NCBI RefSeq assembly: GCF_000427365.1
Contig: NZ_KE386488.1
Location: 2,143,882-2,207,881 of the forward strand
Origin: Rikenella microfusus DSM 15922
GTDB taxonomy: Bacteria > Bacteroidota > Bacteroidia > Bacteroidales > Rikenellaceae
Length of the DNA: 64,000 nucleotides
Direction: 5' to 3'
The position numbers and the translations under genes are program-made. Positions 43,430 through 52,143 of this stretch are shown here, piece after piece. Within the stretch, counting starts at the first letter, position 1. Each line of letters opens with the position of its first letter. The notes beneath the pieces are model-generated. The model ran no database searches and was not told the origin of the DNA. It was given only the letters and a program-made list of their open reading frames with translations.

Positions 43430-43617
43430 TTAACCATACTGTTAATTGTCAGCCGCGTAGCGGTCAGCCCGGAACTGCTCTTGGCGCAGGGCTGGTGGGG
43501 GGTATCCGAAACCGGAGAAAGGCCGGCCTCTGTCATGGGCGGAAACCGGCCCGGACCGCTGTTACGAGGACCTCCAGATAGCGCGGTCGGGCGAAGCGGA
43601 ACCGCCTTTCCCTGCGC

Positions 43618-44178
43618 TCAGTCGCCCAGATAGTCGCGCCGGTCGATGATGCCGCTCAGGGCGTTTTCCACCGTAGCGTCGTGCAGCACGATGTTCTCCG
43701 AATGGGTGAACTGCATCAGCATACCGCTTTGCGCCAGATAACTCCGTAAAGCTTCGATCTCCTCCTTGGCTCCCGTGCGTTCCAGCACCACATATTCCGG
43801 ATTGATTTCGATCACTCGTGCGTTGTGCGCTTTCAGGCAGGCGTCCCCTCCGCGCAGGAACAGCTCCGGCGAGACCTTGTAAAGCGCGATCTGCTGCGCC
43901 GTGAACTCGTCGGTGCGGTATTTGTCGGCCCGCAGTACCTCGATGATGCGTTCGATGCCGCTCAGGATACGGCAGGCCGTATCTTCGGTGGTGAAAGCGT
44001 GGATCGTGAACATGCTGATCCCTTTGACCGGCGTTTCGCTGACCTTGAGGCTCTCGATATTGATCTTGCGTCGGGTGAAGATGGAGGTGATGCGCCCCAG
44101 TACCCCGACCTGGTTCTCGGTAAATACCGTGATGATGTATTCGCGGATCGCGGGATCCGTATCTTTGATTGGTGCCAT
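43618..44178 (-). CDS. ilvN: Acetolactate synthase small (regulatory) subunit
   Basis: 186 residues: N-terminal ACT domain (YIITVFTENQVGVLGRITSIFTRRKINIESL) that senses valine and a C-terminal ALS_ss domain (YVVLERTGAKEEIEALRSYL). It binds IlvB and confers feedback control. It lies 24 bases after ilvB on the same strand. Confidence 0.95.
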   Translation of the reverse strand: MAPIKDTDPAIREYIITVFTENQVGVLGRITSIFTRRKINIESLKVSETPVKGISMFTIHAFTTEDTACRILSGIERIIEVLRADKYRTDEFTAQQIALYKVSPELFLRGGDACLKAHNARVIEINPEYVVLERTGAKEEIEALRSYLAQSGMLMQFTHSENIVLHDATVENALSGIIDRRDYLGD

Positions 44179-44202
44179 AGTCTGTCGTTCGGTAAATCGG
44201 GG

Positions 44203-45930
44203 TTATTCGCAATAGAGCAGGTCGTTCAGCGAGGCTCCGCCCGGAACCATCGGGAATACGTTGTCTTCCTTGCCGACGATCACTTCGAGGAAGTACGGGC
44301 CGTCGCTCCGGAGCATCGTCCGTACGGCCTCCTGCAATTCGTCCCGCCGGGCGACGCGTCGTGCCGGGATTCCGTAGGCTTCGGCGATTTTGACGAAATC
44401 GGGATTGACCAGTTCCGTGGCGTTGTAGCGTTTTTCCATGAAAAGCTGCTGCCACTGGCGTACCATGCCGAGGAACGAGTTGTCGAGTACCACGACTTTG
44501 ACCGGAATACCCCAGTGGATCATGGTTCCCAGCTCCTGCATGGTCATCTGGAAACCGCCGTCGCCCAGGAATACCACCACGTCGCGGCCTGCGGTGGCCG
44601 GATTCTCCTCCAGCGCCACTTTGGCCCCGATGGCGGCGGGCAGACCGTAGCCCATCGTTCCCAGCCCGCCCGAAGTGACCAGGCTGCGGGTATGTTTATA
44701 GGTGGAGTAGCGGGCCGCCATCATCTGGTGCTGCCCCACGTCGGTCACGACGACCGCTTCGCCGCCGCTCTCCAGCGCCACGGCCGCTACCGCCTCGCCC
44801 ATGGTCAGTTCGTCCCGTTTCGGGCGCAGTTGCCGGTCGATGACCTTTTCCTGTTCCGTTTCCGCGTGCATGGCGGCTTTCGCGAACCATTCTGCCCGCG
44901 GTTTGTTCGTTACCGGGCCGGCGTCCAGGATGGCTTCCACCGCCGCGCGCGCGTCGGCAACGATCGGCAGGTCCGTCCGCACGTTCTTGTTGATCTCCAC
45001 CGGGTCGATTTCGATGTGGATCACCCGCGCTTTCGGAGCGTAGGTCTTCAGGTTGCCCGTCACGCGGTCGCTGAAGCGCATGCCCACGGCGATCAGCAGG
45101 TCGGCTTCCTGGGTCATCAGGTTGCCGGCCACGTTGCCGTGCATGCCGACCATCCCGATGTAAAGCGGGTGGTCGCTCGGTATGCACGAGAGACCCATCA
45201 GGGTCGATGCCACCGGGATGTTGCCCGCTTCGGCCAGCCGGATTACGGCCTCTTCCGCTCCGGAGATCTTCACACCGTTGCCCACGAGGATCAGCGGCCG
45301 TTCGGCTTCGTTGATGAGGGCGAGCGCGTCCGCGGCCGCCTGCGGATCGACGGCGGGCACGGGGTTGTAGCTCCGGATGCCGGTGCACGGCGTCCATTTG
45401 TAGTCCCCGCGGGAGAGCAGGGCGTCTTTGGTCACTTCGATATAGACCGGTCCGGGGCGTCCGGCCCGGGCGATATAGAAGGCTTTGGCGATGGTGGGTA
45501 CCATCTCTTCGAACCGGGTGATCTGGTAATTCCATTTGGTGATCGGCACGGTCATGTTGATCATGTCGGCTTCCTGGAAGAAGTCGGTGCCCAGCGCGGT
45601 GGAGGGTACCTGAGCCGAAATGCAGACGATCGGGGTGGAATCCAGCATCGCGTCGGCGATGCCGGTCAGCAGGTTCGTGGCGCCCGGTCCGGAGGTGGCC
45701 ATGCAGACCCCTGTCCGGTTGGATACCCGCGCGTAGCCTTGCGCGGCGTGCACGGCTCCCTGTTCGTGGCGCGTCAGCAGGTGGCGCAGTTCGGGATAGT
45801 CTTGCAGACGGTCGTAAACGGGCGTAATGCTCCCGCCCGGGTAGCCGAACACGGTCTCTACTCCCTGATTGATGAGCGATGCGAGCAACGCTTCCGCTCC
45901 GGTGATATTCTGTTTTTCGGTATATTTCAT
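44203..45930 (-). CDS. ilvB: Acetolactate synthase large subunit
   Basis: 575-residue ThDP enzyme joining two pyruvates, or pyruvate and 2-oxobutyrate. Motifs: GAEALLASLINQGVETVFGYPGG, the catalytic Glu in RHEQGAVHAAQGYARVS, TSGPGATNLLTGIADAMLDS and the ThDP-Mg motif FLGDGGFQMTMQELGT...DN. The start is ATG 45930 ('MKYTEKQNITGAEALL'); the longer frame would overlap the ilvD 3' end. In operon ilvD-ilvB-ilvN with 55- and 24-base gaps. Confidence 0.96.
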   Translation of the reverse strand: MKYTEKQNITGAEALLASLINQGVETVFGYPGGSITPVYDRLQDYPELRHLLTRHEQGAVHAAQGYARVSNRTGVCMATSGPGATNLLTGIADAMLDSTPIVCISAQVPSTALGTDFFQEADMINMTVPITKWNYQITRFEEMVPTIAKAFYIARAGRPGPVYIEVTKDALLSRGDYKWTPCTGIRSYNPVPAVDPQAAADALALINEAERPLILVGNGVKISGAEEAVIRLAEAGNIPVASTLMGLSCIPSDHPLYIGMVGMHGNVAGNLMTQEADLLIAVGMRFSDRVTGNLKTYAPKARVIHIEIDPVEINKNVRTDLPIVADARAAVEAILDAGPVTNKPRAEWFAKAAMHAETEQEKVIDRQLRPKRDELTMGEAVAAVALESGGEAVVVTDVGQHQMMAARYSTYKHTRSLVTSGGLGTMGYGLPAAIGAKVALEENPATAGRDVVVFLGDGGFQMTMQELGTMIHWGIPVKVVVLDNSFLGMVRQWQQLFMEKRYNATELVNPDFVKIAEAYGIPARRVARRDELQEAVRTMLRSDGPYFLEVIVGKEDNVFPMVPGGASLNDLLYCE

Positions 45931-45985
45931 GATTCGTCCCCTGGATGATGCGTTAAGAGTTGTGGCAGGGTCTCTTCCGGCGTTG

Positions 45986-47809
45986 TTACTCAACGATCCG
46001 GATGGCGCCCTTGTCCGCGGAAGAGACCATGTTGGCATACGCCCTGAGCGCCTTGCTGACGACTCGTTCCCGGTCGGGCCGGAACCCTTTCGCGCGCAGG
46101 CGGTCCATGCGTCCGGCCAGTATGTCGTCTTCCACGGCCAGCGTGATCGAGCGGTTCGGGATGTCGATGCGGATTTTGTCCCCGTCTTCGACCGCCGCGA
46201 TCAGGCCGCCGGCCGCCGCTTCGGGCGAACAATGGCCGATGGAAAGCCCGGAAGTGCCGCCGGAGAAGCGTCCGTCGGTCAGCAGGGCGCAGGCCTTGTC
46301 CAGTTTCACGGTCTTGAGGTACGAGGTGGGGTAGAGCATCTCCTGCATCCCCGGTCCTCCTTTGGGGCCTTCGTAGCGGATGACCACCATGTCGCCCGCT
46401 TTGACCGTGCCGTCGAGGATCCCTTTGCTGGCTTGTTCCTGCGAGTCGAAGACCCGCGCCGTCCCTTCGAAAACGAGGATCGAGGCGTCCACTCCGGCGG
46501 TCTTGACGATGCAGCCGTCGGCTGCGATGTTGCCGTAGAGCACGGCCAGCCCGCCGTCTTTCATGTAGGCGTGTTCGATGTCGCGGATGCAGCCCGCCGT
46601 GCGGTCGTTGTCGTAATCCGGGTACATCGCGTGCTGCGACCCCAGGGTGATATTGAATTTACCGCCGGGCGCGGAGAGGTATCGTTCGGTATCCGCGGCT
46701 TCGGCCGTCGTGCCGAGGTTGTGGATGTCGTATTTCGCGATGGCTTGCGCCAGATCGAGGCCGTCCGCGCGGGAAACGGTGCCGTCGATCAGTCCGGCCC
46801 GCAGCAGGATGCCGAGAATAGCCATGATGCCTCCGGCGCGGTTCACGTCCTGGATGTGGTACGAAGAGTGGTTCGGCGCCACTTTGCAGAGTACGGGCAG
46901 TTTGCGCGACAGCGTGTCGATGTCTTTCATCGTGAAGTCCACGCCGGCTTCCTGCGCTACGGCCAGCAGGTGGAGCACCGTGTTGGTGGATCCGCCCATG
47001 GCGATGTCCAGGCTCATGGCGTTCAGAAACGCCTGTTTGGTCGCGATGGAACGCGGCAGTACTTTGTCGTTGTCGTTGAAATAGTATTCGCGGGCGTTTT
47101 TGACGATCAGTTTGGCTGCCGCTTCGAACAGTTTCCGCCGGTTGGCGTGGGTAGCTACGACGGTGCCGTTGCCCGGCAGAGACAGGCCCAGCGCTTCGGT
47201 CAGGCAGTTCATCGAGTTGGCCGTGAACATGCCCGAACAGGAGCCGCAGGTGGGGCAGGCGCCCTGTTCGATCCGGGTCAGTTTTTCGTCCGAAATAGTC
47301 GGATCCGCTCCTTTGACCATTACGTCGATCAGGTCGTAGGCCTGGCCGTCCACCATGCCGGCTTCCATCGGGCCTCCGCTGACGAAGACGGCCGGTATGT
47401 TCAGCCGCATGGCGGCCATCAGCATGCCGGGGGTGATTTTGTCGCAGTTCGAGATGCAGACGATGGCGTCCACGCCGTGGGCCTGGCACATGTATTCCAC
47501 CGAGTCGGCGATCACCTCGCGCGAGGGGAGCGAGTAAAGCATTCCGCCGTGTCCCATGGCGATCCCGTCGTCGATGGCGATCGTATTGAATTCGGCGGCG
47601 TAGCAGCCTTCGGCTTCGATCAGGCGTTTGATCTGTTGGCCGATTTCATGCAGGTGGGTATGTCCCGGTACGAACTGCGTGAAGGAATTGACGATGCCGA
47701 TTACCGGCTGTCCGAATTGGGCGTCTTTCATGCCGTTGGCCCGCCAGAGGCTCCGGGCGCCGGCCATCCGGCGTCCTTTCGTGGTTACATCGCTGCGTAA
47801 TGGTTTCAT
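45986..47809 (-). CDS. ilvD: Dihydroxy-acid dehydratase
   Basis: 607-residue Fe-S enzyme, third step of valine/isoleucine synthesis. Cluster cysteines are in [16 protein letters not shown] and [19 protein letters not shown]; the C-terminal [20 protein letters not shown] is also typical. The Met at 47809 ('[12 protein letters not shown]') is the family start. First gene of the ilv row, with a full TTTG-N20-TTCATTTG promoter just upstream. Confidence 0.96.
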   Translation of the reverse strand: MKPLRSDVTTKGRRMAGARSLWRANGMKDAQFGQPVIGIVNSFTQFVPGHTHLHEIGQQIKRLIEAEGCYAAEFNTIAIDDGIAMGHGGMLYSLPSREVIADSVEYMCQAHGVDAIVCISNCDKITPGMLMAAMRLNIPAVFVSGGPMEAGMVDGQAYDLIDVMVKGADPTISDEKLTRIEQGACPTCGSCSGMFTANSMNCLTEALGLSLPGNGTVVATHANRRKLFEAAAKLIVKNAREYYFNDNDKVLPRSIATKQAFLNAMSLDIAMGGSTNTVLHLLAVAQEAGVDFTMKDIDTLSRKLPVLCKVAPNHSSYHIQDVNRAGGIMAILGILLRAGLIDGTVSRADGLDLAQAIAKYDIHNLGTTAEAADTERYLSAPGGKFNITLGSQHAMYPDYDNDRTAGCIRDIEHAYMKDGGLAVLYGNIAADGCIVKTAGVDASILVFEGTARVFDSQEQASKGILDGTVKAGDMVVIRYEGPKGGPGMQEMLYPTSYLKTVKLDKACALLTDGRFSGGTSGLSIGHCSPEAAAGGLIAAVEDGDKIRIDIPNRSITLAVEDDILAGRMDRLRAKGFRPDRERVVSKALRAYANMVSSADKGAIRIVE

Positions 47810-47835
47810 TCTTCGTGTTAGCAATCTTTGTCACG

Positions 47836-47867
47836 CAAATGAAGAAATAAAAAATCCCCCGGTCAAA
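47836..47867 (-). promoter_or_regulatory. ilvD promoter (TTTG-N20-TTCATTTG)
   Basis: On the minus strand TTTG (47864-47867), 20 bases, then TTCATTTG (47836-47843), one mismatch to TAnnTTTG. The predicted start is near 47830, leaving only about 20 bases of leader, too short for a classical leader-peptide attenuator. The -33 box lies in the loop of the xerD terminator. Confidence 0.6.
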
Positions 47868-47885
47868 GATTTGTTCCGGGGGATT
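47853..47885 (-). terminator. xerD terminator overlapping the ilvD promoter
   Basis: AATCCCCCGG/CCGGGGGATT stem with a 13-base loop, followed on the minus strand by TTTTTTATTTC; about 45 bases past the xerD stop. Confidence 0.8.
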
Positions 47886-47927
47886 ACGAAAACCAAATGG
47901 TTTTTTGTTTCTATTTATATTTTATTT

Positions 47928-48902
47928 TCAGTTGTTTGTGTGTTTTTCATGGAGGGTTTCCACCATGCTGTTTTCGTCGGTTGCGGGGTGGGCCAGCGGG
48001 TGCATTTCCATCGCTCTGCGCAGGTCGCGCATTTCGAGATGGGTGTATATTTCGGTGGTCAGGATGGATTCGTGGCCGAGGAGTTCCTGCACGGCCCGGA
48101 TGTCGGCGCCGCCCTGCAACAGGTGGGTCGCGAAGGAGTGGCGCAGGGTATGGGGGCTGACGGTTTTGGCGATGCCTGCGGCTGCGGCGCTTTTGCGGAT
48201 GATGGTGAAGATCATCACGCGGGTCAGTTTCCGGCCGTGCTGGTTGAGGAACAGGATGTCGGCCGAGTCTGCCGCCACGGGCATCGTGCGCCGCTGGTCG
48301 AGGTAGTGCCGTACCTGACGGAGCGCGGTGTCGGCGATGGGGACGAGCCGTTGTTTGTTCCCTTTGCCGGTGACGCGCACGATCCCTTCTTCCGCGAAGA
48401 TGTCGTTCAGCCGCAGGTTTACCAGTTCGCTCACGCGCAGGCCGCAGCAATAAAGCACTTCGAGGATGGCCCGGTTGCGGTGTCCGAGAGGGGCGCTCAG
48501 GTCGATGCCGTCGATCATCCGGCGGATCTCTTCGTAGGAGAGGGTGTCGGGCAGTTTGCGGGCGATTTTGGGCGATTCGATCAGTTCGGTGGGCGACGTT
48601 TCGATACGGTCGCTGTGGAGCAGGAAGGCGAAGAAGCTCCGCACGCCGCTCAGGGTACGGGCCTGGGTGGTGTCGCCGGCGCCGCTGTCGTAAATGCTGG
48701 CCATGAACGCTTCTATGTCGGCCGCGATGACGGCGGCGGGTTCTTTCGGGGTGCCGTTTTCGAGGATGAAGGCGCGGAGCCTGTCCACGTCGCGCAGGTA
48801 GGCTTCGATGCTGTTGGCGGACAAGCCGCGTTCGAAACGGAGGTAATCCCGGTAGTCGTCGATGGATTGTCTCCAGGTGTTTTCTGTCGTCTGATCGCTC
48901 AT
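47928..48902 (-). CDS. xerD: Tyrosine recombinase XerC/XerD
   Basis: 324-residue site-specific recombinase. An N-terminal SAM-like core-binding domain (residues ~8-95, 'YRDYLRFERGLSANSIEAYLRD') is followed by the catalytic domain: Arg in CGLRVSELVNLRL, His-x2-Arg in SPHTLRHSFATHLLQGG, then LGHESILTTEIYTH with the nucleophile Tyr. Length and order fit the chromosomal Xer that resolves dimers at dif together with FtsK (also in this window). Start at ATG 48902. XerD versus XerC is a best guess. Confidence 0.9.
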   Translation of the reverse strand: MSDQTTENTWRQSIDDYRDYLRFERGLSANSIEAYLRDVDRLRAFILENGTPKEPAAVIAADIEAFMASIYDSGAGDTTQARTLSGVRSFFAFLLHSDRIETSPTELIESPKIARKLPDTLSYEEIRRMIDGIDLSAPLGHRNRAILEVLYCCGLRVSELVNLRLNDIFAEEGIVRVTGKGNKQRLVPIADTALRQVRHYLDQRRTMPVAADSADILFLNQHGRKLTRVMIFTIIRKSAAAAGIAKTVSPHTLRHSFATHLLQGGADIRAVQELLGHESILTTEIYTHLEMRDLRRAMEMHPLAHPATDENSMVETLHEKHTNN

Positions 48903-48986
48903 TTCCCGTTCGTATGCCGTTCGGCGTAATGCCGCCGTAATGAAAAAATAACGGCTTACGGCGGGCGAAGTTATCCAAAATTGCAC

Positions 48987-48994
48987 TATTTTTG
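48987..48994 (+). promoter_or_regulatory. -7 promoter box for aroQ
   Basis: TATTTTTG fits TAnnTTTG, 20 bases before the aroQ ATG. Confidence 0.5.
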
Positions 48995-49013
48995 GGCTTC
49001 AATCGGAGAAATC

Positions 49014-49442
49014 ATGAAAAAACTGCTGATTATCAACGGGCCTAACCTGAACCTGCTGGGCCTGCGAGAAAAGGAGGTTTACGGTTCGCAGACGTTCGAG
49101 GATTACCTGACGGAGCTGATCGCGGAGTTCGGCGACCGGGCGGAGCTGGACTATTTCCAGTCGAATGTGGAGGGGGAGATCATCAATGCGCTGCATGACG
49201 CGCGGGGCAGGTACGACGGGGTGGTGCTCAATGCGGGGGGCTATACGCACACGTCGGTGGCGATCGCGGATGCGATCGGGGCGGTGGCGGCCTGCGGGCT
49301 GAAAACGGTGGAGGTGCATATCTCCAATATCATGGCCCGCGAGGAGTTCCGCCATGTGTCGCTCATCGCGCCGCGCTGCGCGGGATCGGTAATGGGGTTC
49401 GGCATGCAATCCTACCGGCTCGCTGTATATAGCTTTTTATAA
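49014..49442 (+). CDS. aroQ: Type II 3-dehydroquinate dehydratase
   Basis: 142-residue dodecameric-type enzyme, third step of the shikimate pathway. Seen are NGPNLNLLGLREKEVYG with the catalytic Tyr, FQSNVEGEIINALHDAR, LNAGGYTHTSVAIADAI, VEVHISNIMAREEFRHVS. The stop codon (TATAACCGTCC) lies in the first junction of a repeat-cassette chain, so the extreme C-terminus (YRLAVYSFL) may have been altered by the insertion. Divergent from xerD. Confidence 0.95.
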   Translation: MKKLLIINGPNLNLLGLREKEVYGSQTFEDYLTELIAEFGDRAELDYFQSNVEGEIINALHDARGRYDGVVLNAGGYTHTSVAIADAIGAVAACGLKTVEVHISNIMAREEFRHVSLIAPRCAGSVMGFGMQSYRLAVYSFL

Positions 49443-49464
49443 CCGTCCGTTTACTTCGTACAAT

Positions 49465-49578
49465 AAAATAAGTTTCCGCGTCAGCGGGCGGGCCGGACGC
49501 CTCCCCATCGGGAGGCCCGCAATTCGTCGCTCTACGCGCCGAAAGTTGCGACCGCTCCCGGGCGTCCGGATTTTATGA
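49465..49578 (+). repeat. Cassette beta behind aroQ
   Basis: TTTCCGCGTCAGCGGGCGGG, GGAGGCCCGCAATTCGTCGC, CGACCGCTCCCGGGCGTCC: near identical to 43177-43281. Junction to the next cassette is ATAACCGTAGGTTTAAA (49579-49595). Confidence 0.85.
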
Positions 49579-49595
49579 ATAACCGTAGGTTTAAA

Positions 49596-49809
49596 AAGTA
49601 CTCCCGGCTTCTTACAAGTACGAAGTACGGGTAGAGGCTGCCGGCCCGGGAATGTGCGATTTCCCGATCCGACGGGAGTCGGGAGCGGGGAATCGCATTC
49701 CCGGCGACTTTTTTTGCTTACTTTTTGGGTCGCGCAAAAAAAAAGTTAAGTGCCCCGCGGCATGAGCGGGTAAGAAAAGAATAAACGCCCGTCGGTGAAA
49801 GACAGTACA
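49596..49809 (-). repeat. Cassette alpha, copy 4 (reverse)
   Basis: Reverse alpha: GAATGTGCGATTTCCC near 49650 pairs with GGGGAATCGCATTCCC near 49686. Hairpin 1 is partly decayed (TTGCTTACTTTTTGGG). Right boundary is the palindrome TTTAACCATACGGTTAAA (49810-49827). Confidence 0.8.
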
Positions 49810-49827
49810 TTTAACCATACGGTTAAA

Positions 49828-49945
49828 CTGTTTTACACTTTCGGCTTTGCGCCCGCCCCCGAAGCCGCAAAGCGGCTTGGGCGCAAAAGCCGGCGATTCT
49901 TAAGAATCGCATCGTTAAGAATCGTACGAATATACGGACGGTTAA
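49828..49945 (+). repeat. Zeta segment between cassette alpha and pyruvate kinase
   Basis: TTTTACACTTTCGGC recalls the left end of the inverted-end element. The hairpin CCGAAGCCGCAAAGCGGCTT matches 11002-11021 upstream of purL's divergent gap. Tandem-like TTAAGAATCG occurs twice (49898-49923). It ends at ACGGACGGTTAAAA, 17 bases before the pyk ATG, so the pyk promoter must lie in or near it. Confidence 0.55.
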
Positions 49946-49962
49946 AAAACAATAAAAACGAG

Positions 49963-51396
49963 ATGGAAAAGAAGACCAAGATAGTAGCTACCATTTCAGA
50001 TCGTCGTTGCGACGTGGAATTTATCCGTTCGTTGTACGAAGCGGGGATGAACGTGGTGCGCATCAATTCGGCCCACACGTCCTTCGAAGGGGCCACGAAT
50101 ATCGTCAATAACACGCGGGCCGTATCCGAGAAGATCGCCATTCTGGTGGATACCAAGGGACCGGAGATCCGTACCACGCGAATGACCGACGAAGGCATCG
50201 CCGTCGAAGAAGGCGACCTGCTCACCCTGCGCGGGACGGACGACAACGACCTGTTGTCGTCGCGGGACTGCATTTTCCTGAACGACCGCGATATTTTCGA
50301 CGAAGTGCCCGTCGGCGTGGCGGTGCTGATCGACGACGGCGACATAGCCCTCGAAGTGACCGACAAAATCGACGGCGCGCTGATCGCACGGGTCAGGAAC
50401 AGCGGCGTCATCAAAGGACGCAAGAGCGTCAATATTCCCGCCGTGCATCTGCACCTGCCCGCACTGACCGAACGCGACCGGGAATATATCCACTGGGCGG
50501 TTCGCATGAACCTCGACTTCATCGCCCACTCGTTCGTGCGGCACAAACAAGACCTGCTCGACATCCAGAAAATCCTGGACGCGGAACACAGCACGATCAA
50601 AATCATCTCGAAAATCGAAAACCAGGAGGGGGTGGACAATATCGACGAGATACTGGATCACACTTATGCGGTGATGGTGGCCCGCGGCGACCTGGGCGTG
50701 GAACTGAATGCGGAGCAGATTCCGATCGTACAGAAGAACCTCGTGCAGAAGTGTATCGAGAGCAAAAAGCCGGTGATTATCGCCACCCAGATGCTCCATT
50801 CGATGATTAATAATCCGCGGCCGACGCGGGCGGAAGTGAGCGACGTGGCGAACGCCATTTTCCAACGAGTGGACGCGATCATGCTGAGCGGCGAGACGGC
50901 TAACGGCAAATACCCGGTGGAAGCGGTGAAGGCGATGGCGAAGATCGCGCTGGCGATCGAACAGGAGGTCGCTCCGATCATCGATGTCAATATGGTGCGC
51001 ATCAATAACGAAATTACGGCACAGCTGGCCCGTTCGGCGGTGAGGGCATGTACCAACCTGCCGGTCAAGGCGGTGCTGATCGACACCCTGTCCGGTCGCA
51101 CGGGGCGTTATCTGGCGGCTTTCCGGGGCGAAAAACCGGTCTATGCCCTTTGTTACCGCAAGCATGTGATGCGCGAGATGGCGCTCTCCTACGGGGTATA
51201 TGCGGAATATGCGGAACCGGCGATCGCCCACGATCGGTTCAGTTACCAGATGTTGCTGATACTGGAGCGGGAGGGCAAGATCGCCAACGACGACCTGGTG
51301 GTCGTGGTGGGCGGATCGTTCGGCGCCGCCAAAGGGGCGTCGTTCATGGAGATCAGCAAGGTGATCCACCTGCTCAATAAGGCGATGATCGAATAA
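49963..51396 (+). CDS. pyk: Pyruvate kinase
   Basis: 478 residues. Family marks: TKIVATISDRRCDVEFIRSL, NVVRINSAHT, ILVDTKGPEIRT, FIAHSFVRHKQDL, KIISKIENQEG (catalytic Lys), MVARGDLGVEL, IIATQMLHSMINNPRPTRAE and SGETANGKYP. It makes pyruvate and ATP from PEP and ADP. Start at ATG 49963; the upstream frame reads through repeat sequence. Monocistronic with a terminator at 51521-51564. Confidence 0.96.
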   Translation: MEKKTKIVATISDRRCDVEFIRSLYEAGMNVVRINSAHTSFEGATNIVNNTRAVSEKIAILVDTKGPEIRTTRMTDEGIAVEEGDLLTLRGTDDNDLLSSRDCIFLNDRDIFDEVPVGVAVLIDDGDIALEVTDKIDGALIARVRNSGVIKGRKSVNIPAVHLHLPALTERDREYIHWAVRMNLDFIAHSFVRHKQDLLDIQKILDAEHSTIKIISKIENQEGVDNIDEILDHTYAVMVARGDLGVELNAEQIPIVQKNLVQKCIESKKPVIIATQMLHSMINNPRPTRAEVSDVANAIFQRVDAIMLSGETANGKYPVEAVKAMAKIALAIEQEVAPIIDVNMVRINNEITAQLARSAVRACTNLPVKAVLIDTLSGRTGRYLAAFRGEKPVYALCYRKHVMREMALSYGVYAEYAEPAIAHDRFSYQMLLILEREGKIANDDLVVVVGGSFGAAKGASFMEISKVIHLLNKAMIE

Positions 51397-51520
51397 ACTC
51401 CGAAATTCCGTTACCTTACCGCGTGTGATTGTCCCTTTTTGAAAGAAAAAGGTCCGAAGAGATTTCCGGGAGCTTCGCTAATCCAGACGTGTTCGCCGGA
51501 ACTTCTTGGGATACGGAAAT

Positions 51521-51564
51521 GGCTGCCGCTGATGTAATTGCTACATAAAGCGGCAGCCGTTTTT
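51521..51564 (+). terminator. pyk terminator
   Basis: GGCTGCCGCT ... AGCGGCAGCC stem with an inner GATGTA/TACATA pair, followed by GTTTTTC. The bases 51565-51831 after it hold decayed repeat text (TTCCTCGCCGCTCACCG, GGCAAGCGGCCTTTGGG) like 35561-35600, and no gene. Confidence 0.7.
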
Positions 51565-51831
51565 CGTACCTAAAGACCGGAATCTTTCGACAGCTTCAGG
51601 ATGCGCGGCGTCTGCGGAAGTCTTACCGCGAACCGCGAAGCGGTTTCTTCCTCGCCGCTCACCGTAGTCGGCAAGCGGCCTTTGGGTGCGGTGACGGCAT
51701 CGGTTGTTCACCAGGAGAACGGTTCCGTACAGCGGGCCGTGAAAAATCGGACGATTGATCGGATACGGCACGGTTGTTGTCGTTATGTGCTATAGTAAAA
51801 GCGAATGTCGAATCTTTAAAATTATCGTCTT

Positions 51832-52077
51832 ATGTATTTCGTTTGGTTTATATTGATCGGCCTGGTAGTCGGCTGGCTGGCCAGCCTGATCGTGAAAGGC
51901 AGCGGTTCCGGATTTATCGTCAATATCATTATCGGTATTCTCGGCGGCGTTCTCGGCGGATGGCTTTTCAGCCTGTTCGGCCTGATTCCCGTCGGGACTT
52001 TCGGCAGCCTTTTGACGGCGCTGGTCGGAGCGATCATTCTGCTGTGGCTCGCCGCATTGGTACGGAAGAAAAACTGA
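51832..52077 (+). CDS. GlsB/YeaQ/YmgE-family small membrane protein
   Basis: 81 residues, three predicted membrane segments, with the glycine-rich text VVGWLASLIVKGSGSGFIVN and IIIGILGGVLGGWLF of the 'transglycosylase-associated protein' family. Members are stress-induced in several bacteria; the biochemical role is unknown. A very strong terminator follows at 52097-52139. Confidence 0.88.
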   Translation: MYFVWFILIGLVVGWLASLIVKGSGSGFIVNIIIGILGGVLGGWLFSLFGLIPVGTFGSLLTALVGAIILLWLAALVRKKN

Positions 52078-52096
52078 TCCGTCAGCGATATGTAAA

Positions 52097-52139
52097 ACGA
52101 GGCGAGCGTCCCGGAATTATTTCGGGACGCTCGCCTCGT
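52097..52139 (+). terminator. Terminator after GlsB-like gene
   Basis: ACGAGGCGAGCGTCCCG-gaattatt-CGGGACGCTCGCCTCGT, a 17-bp perfect stem followed by CCTTTT; it also serves the convergent pseudogene. Confidence 0.85.
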
Positions 52140-52143
52140 CCTT

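Noticed and set aside
47825-47927. Possible ilv leader-peptide attenuator upstream of ilvD
   Set aside because: The hairpin lies upstream of the best promoter and the predicted leader is only about 20 bases. No short frame rich in Ile, Val or Leu codons is present, so it is better read as the xerD terminator.
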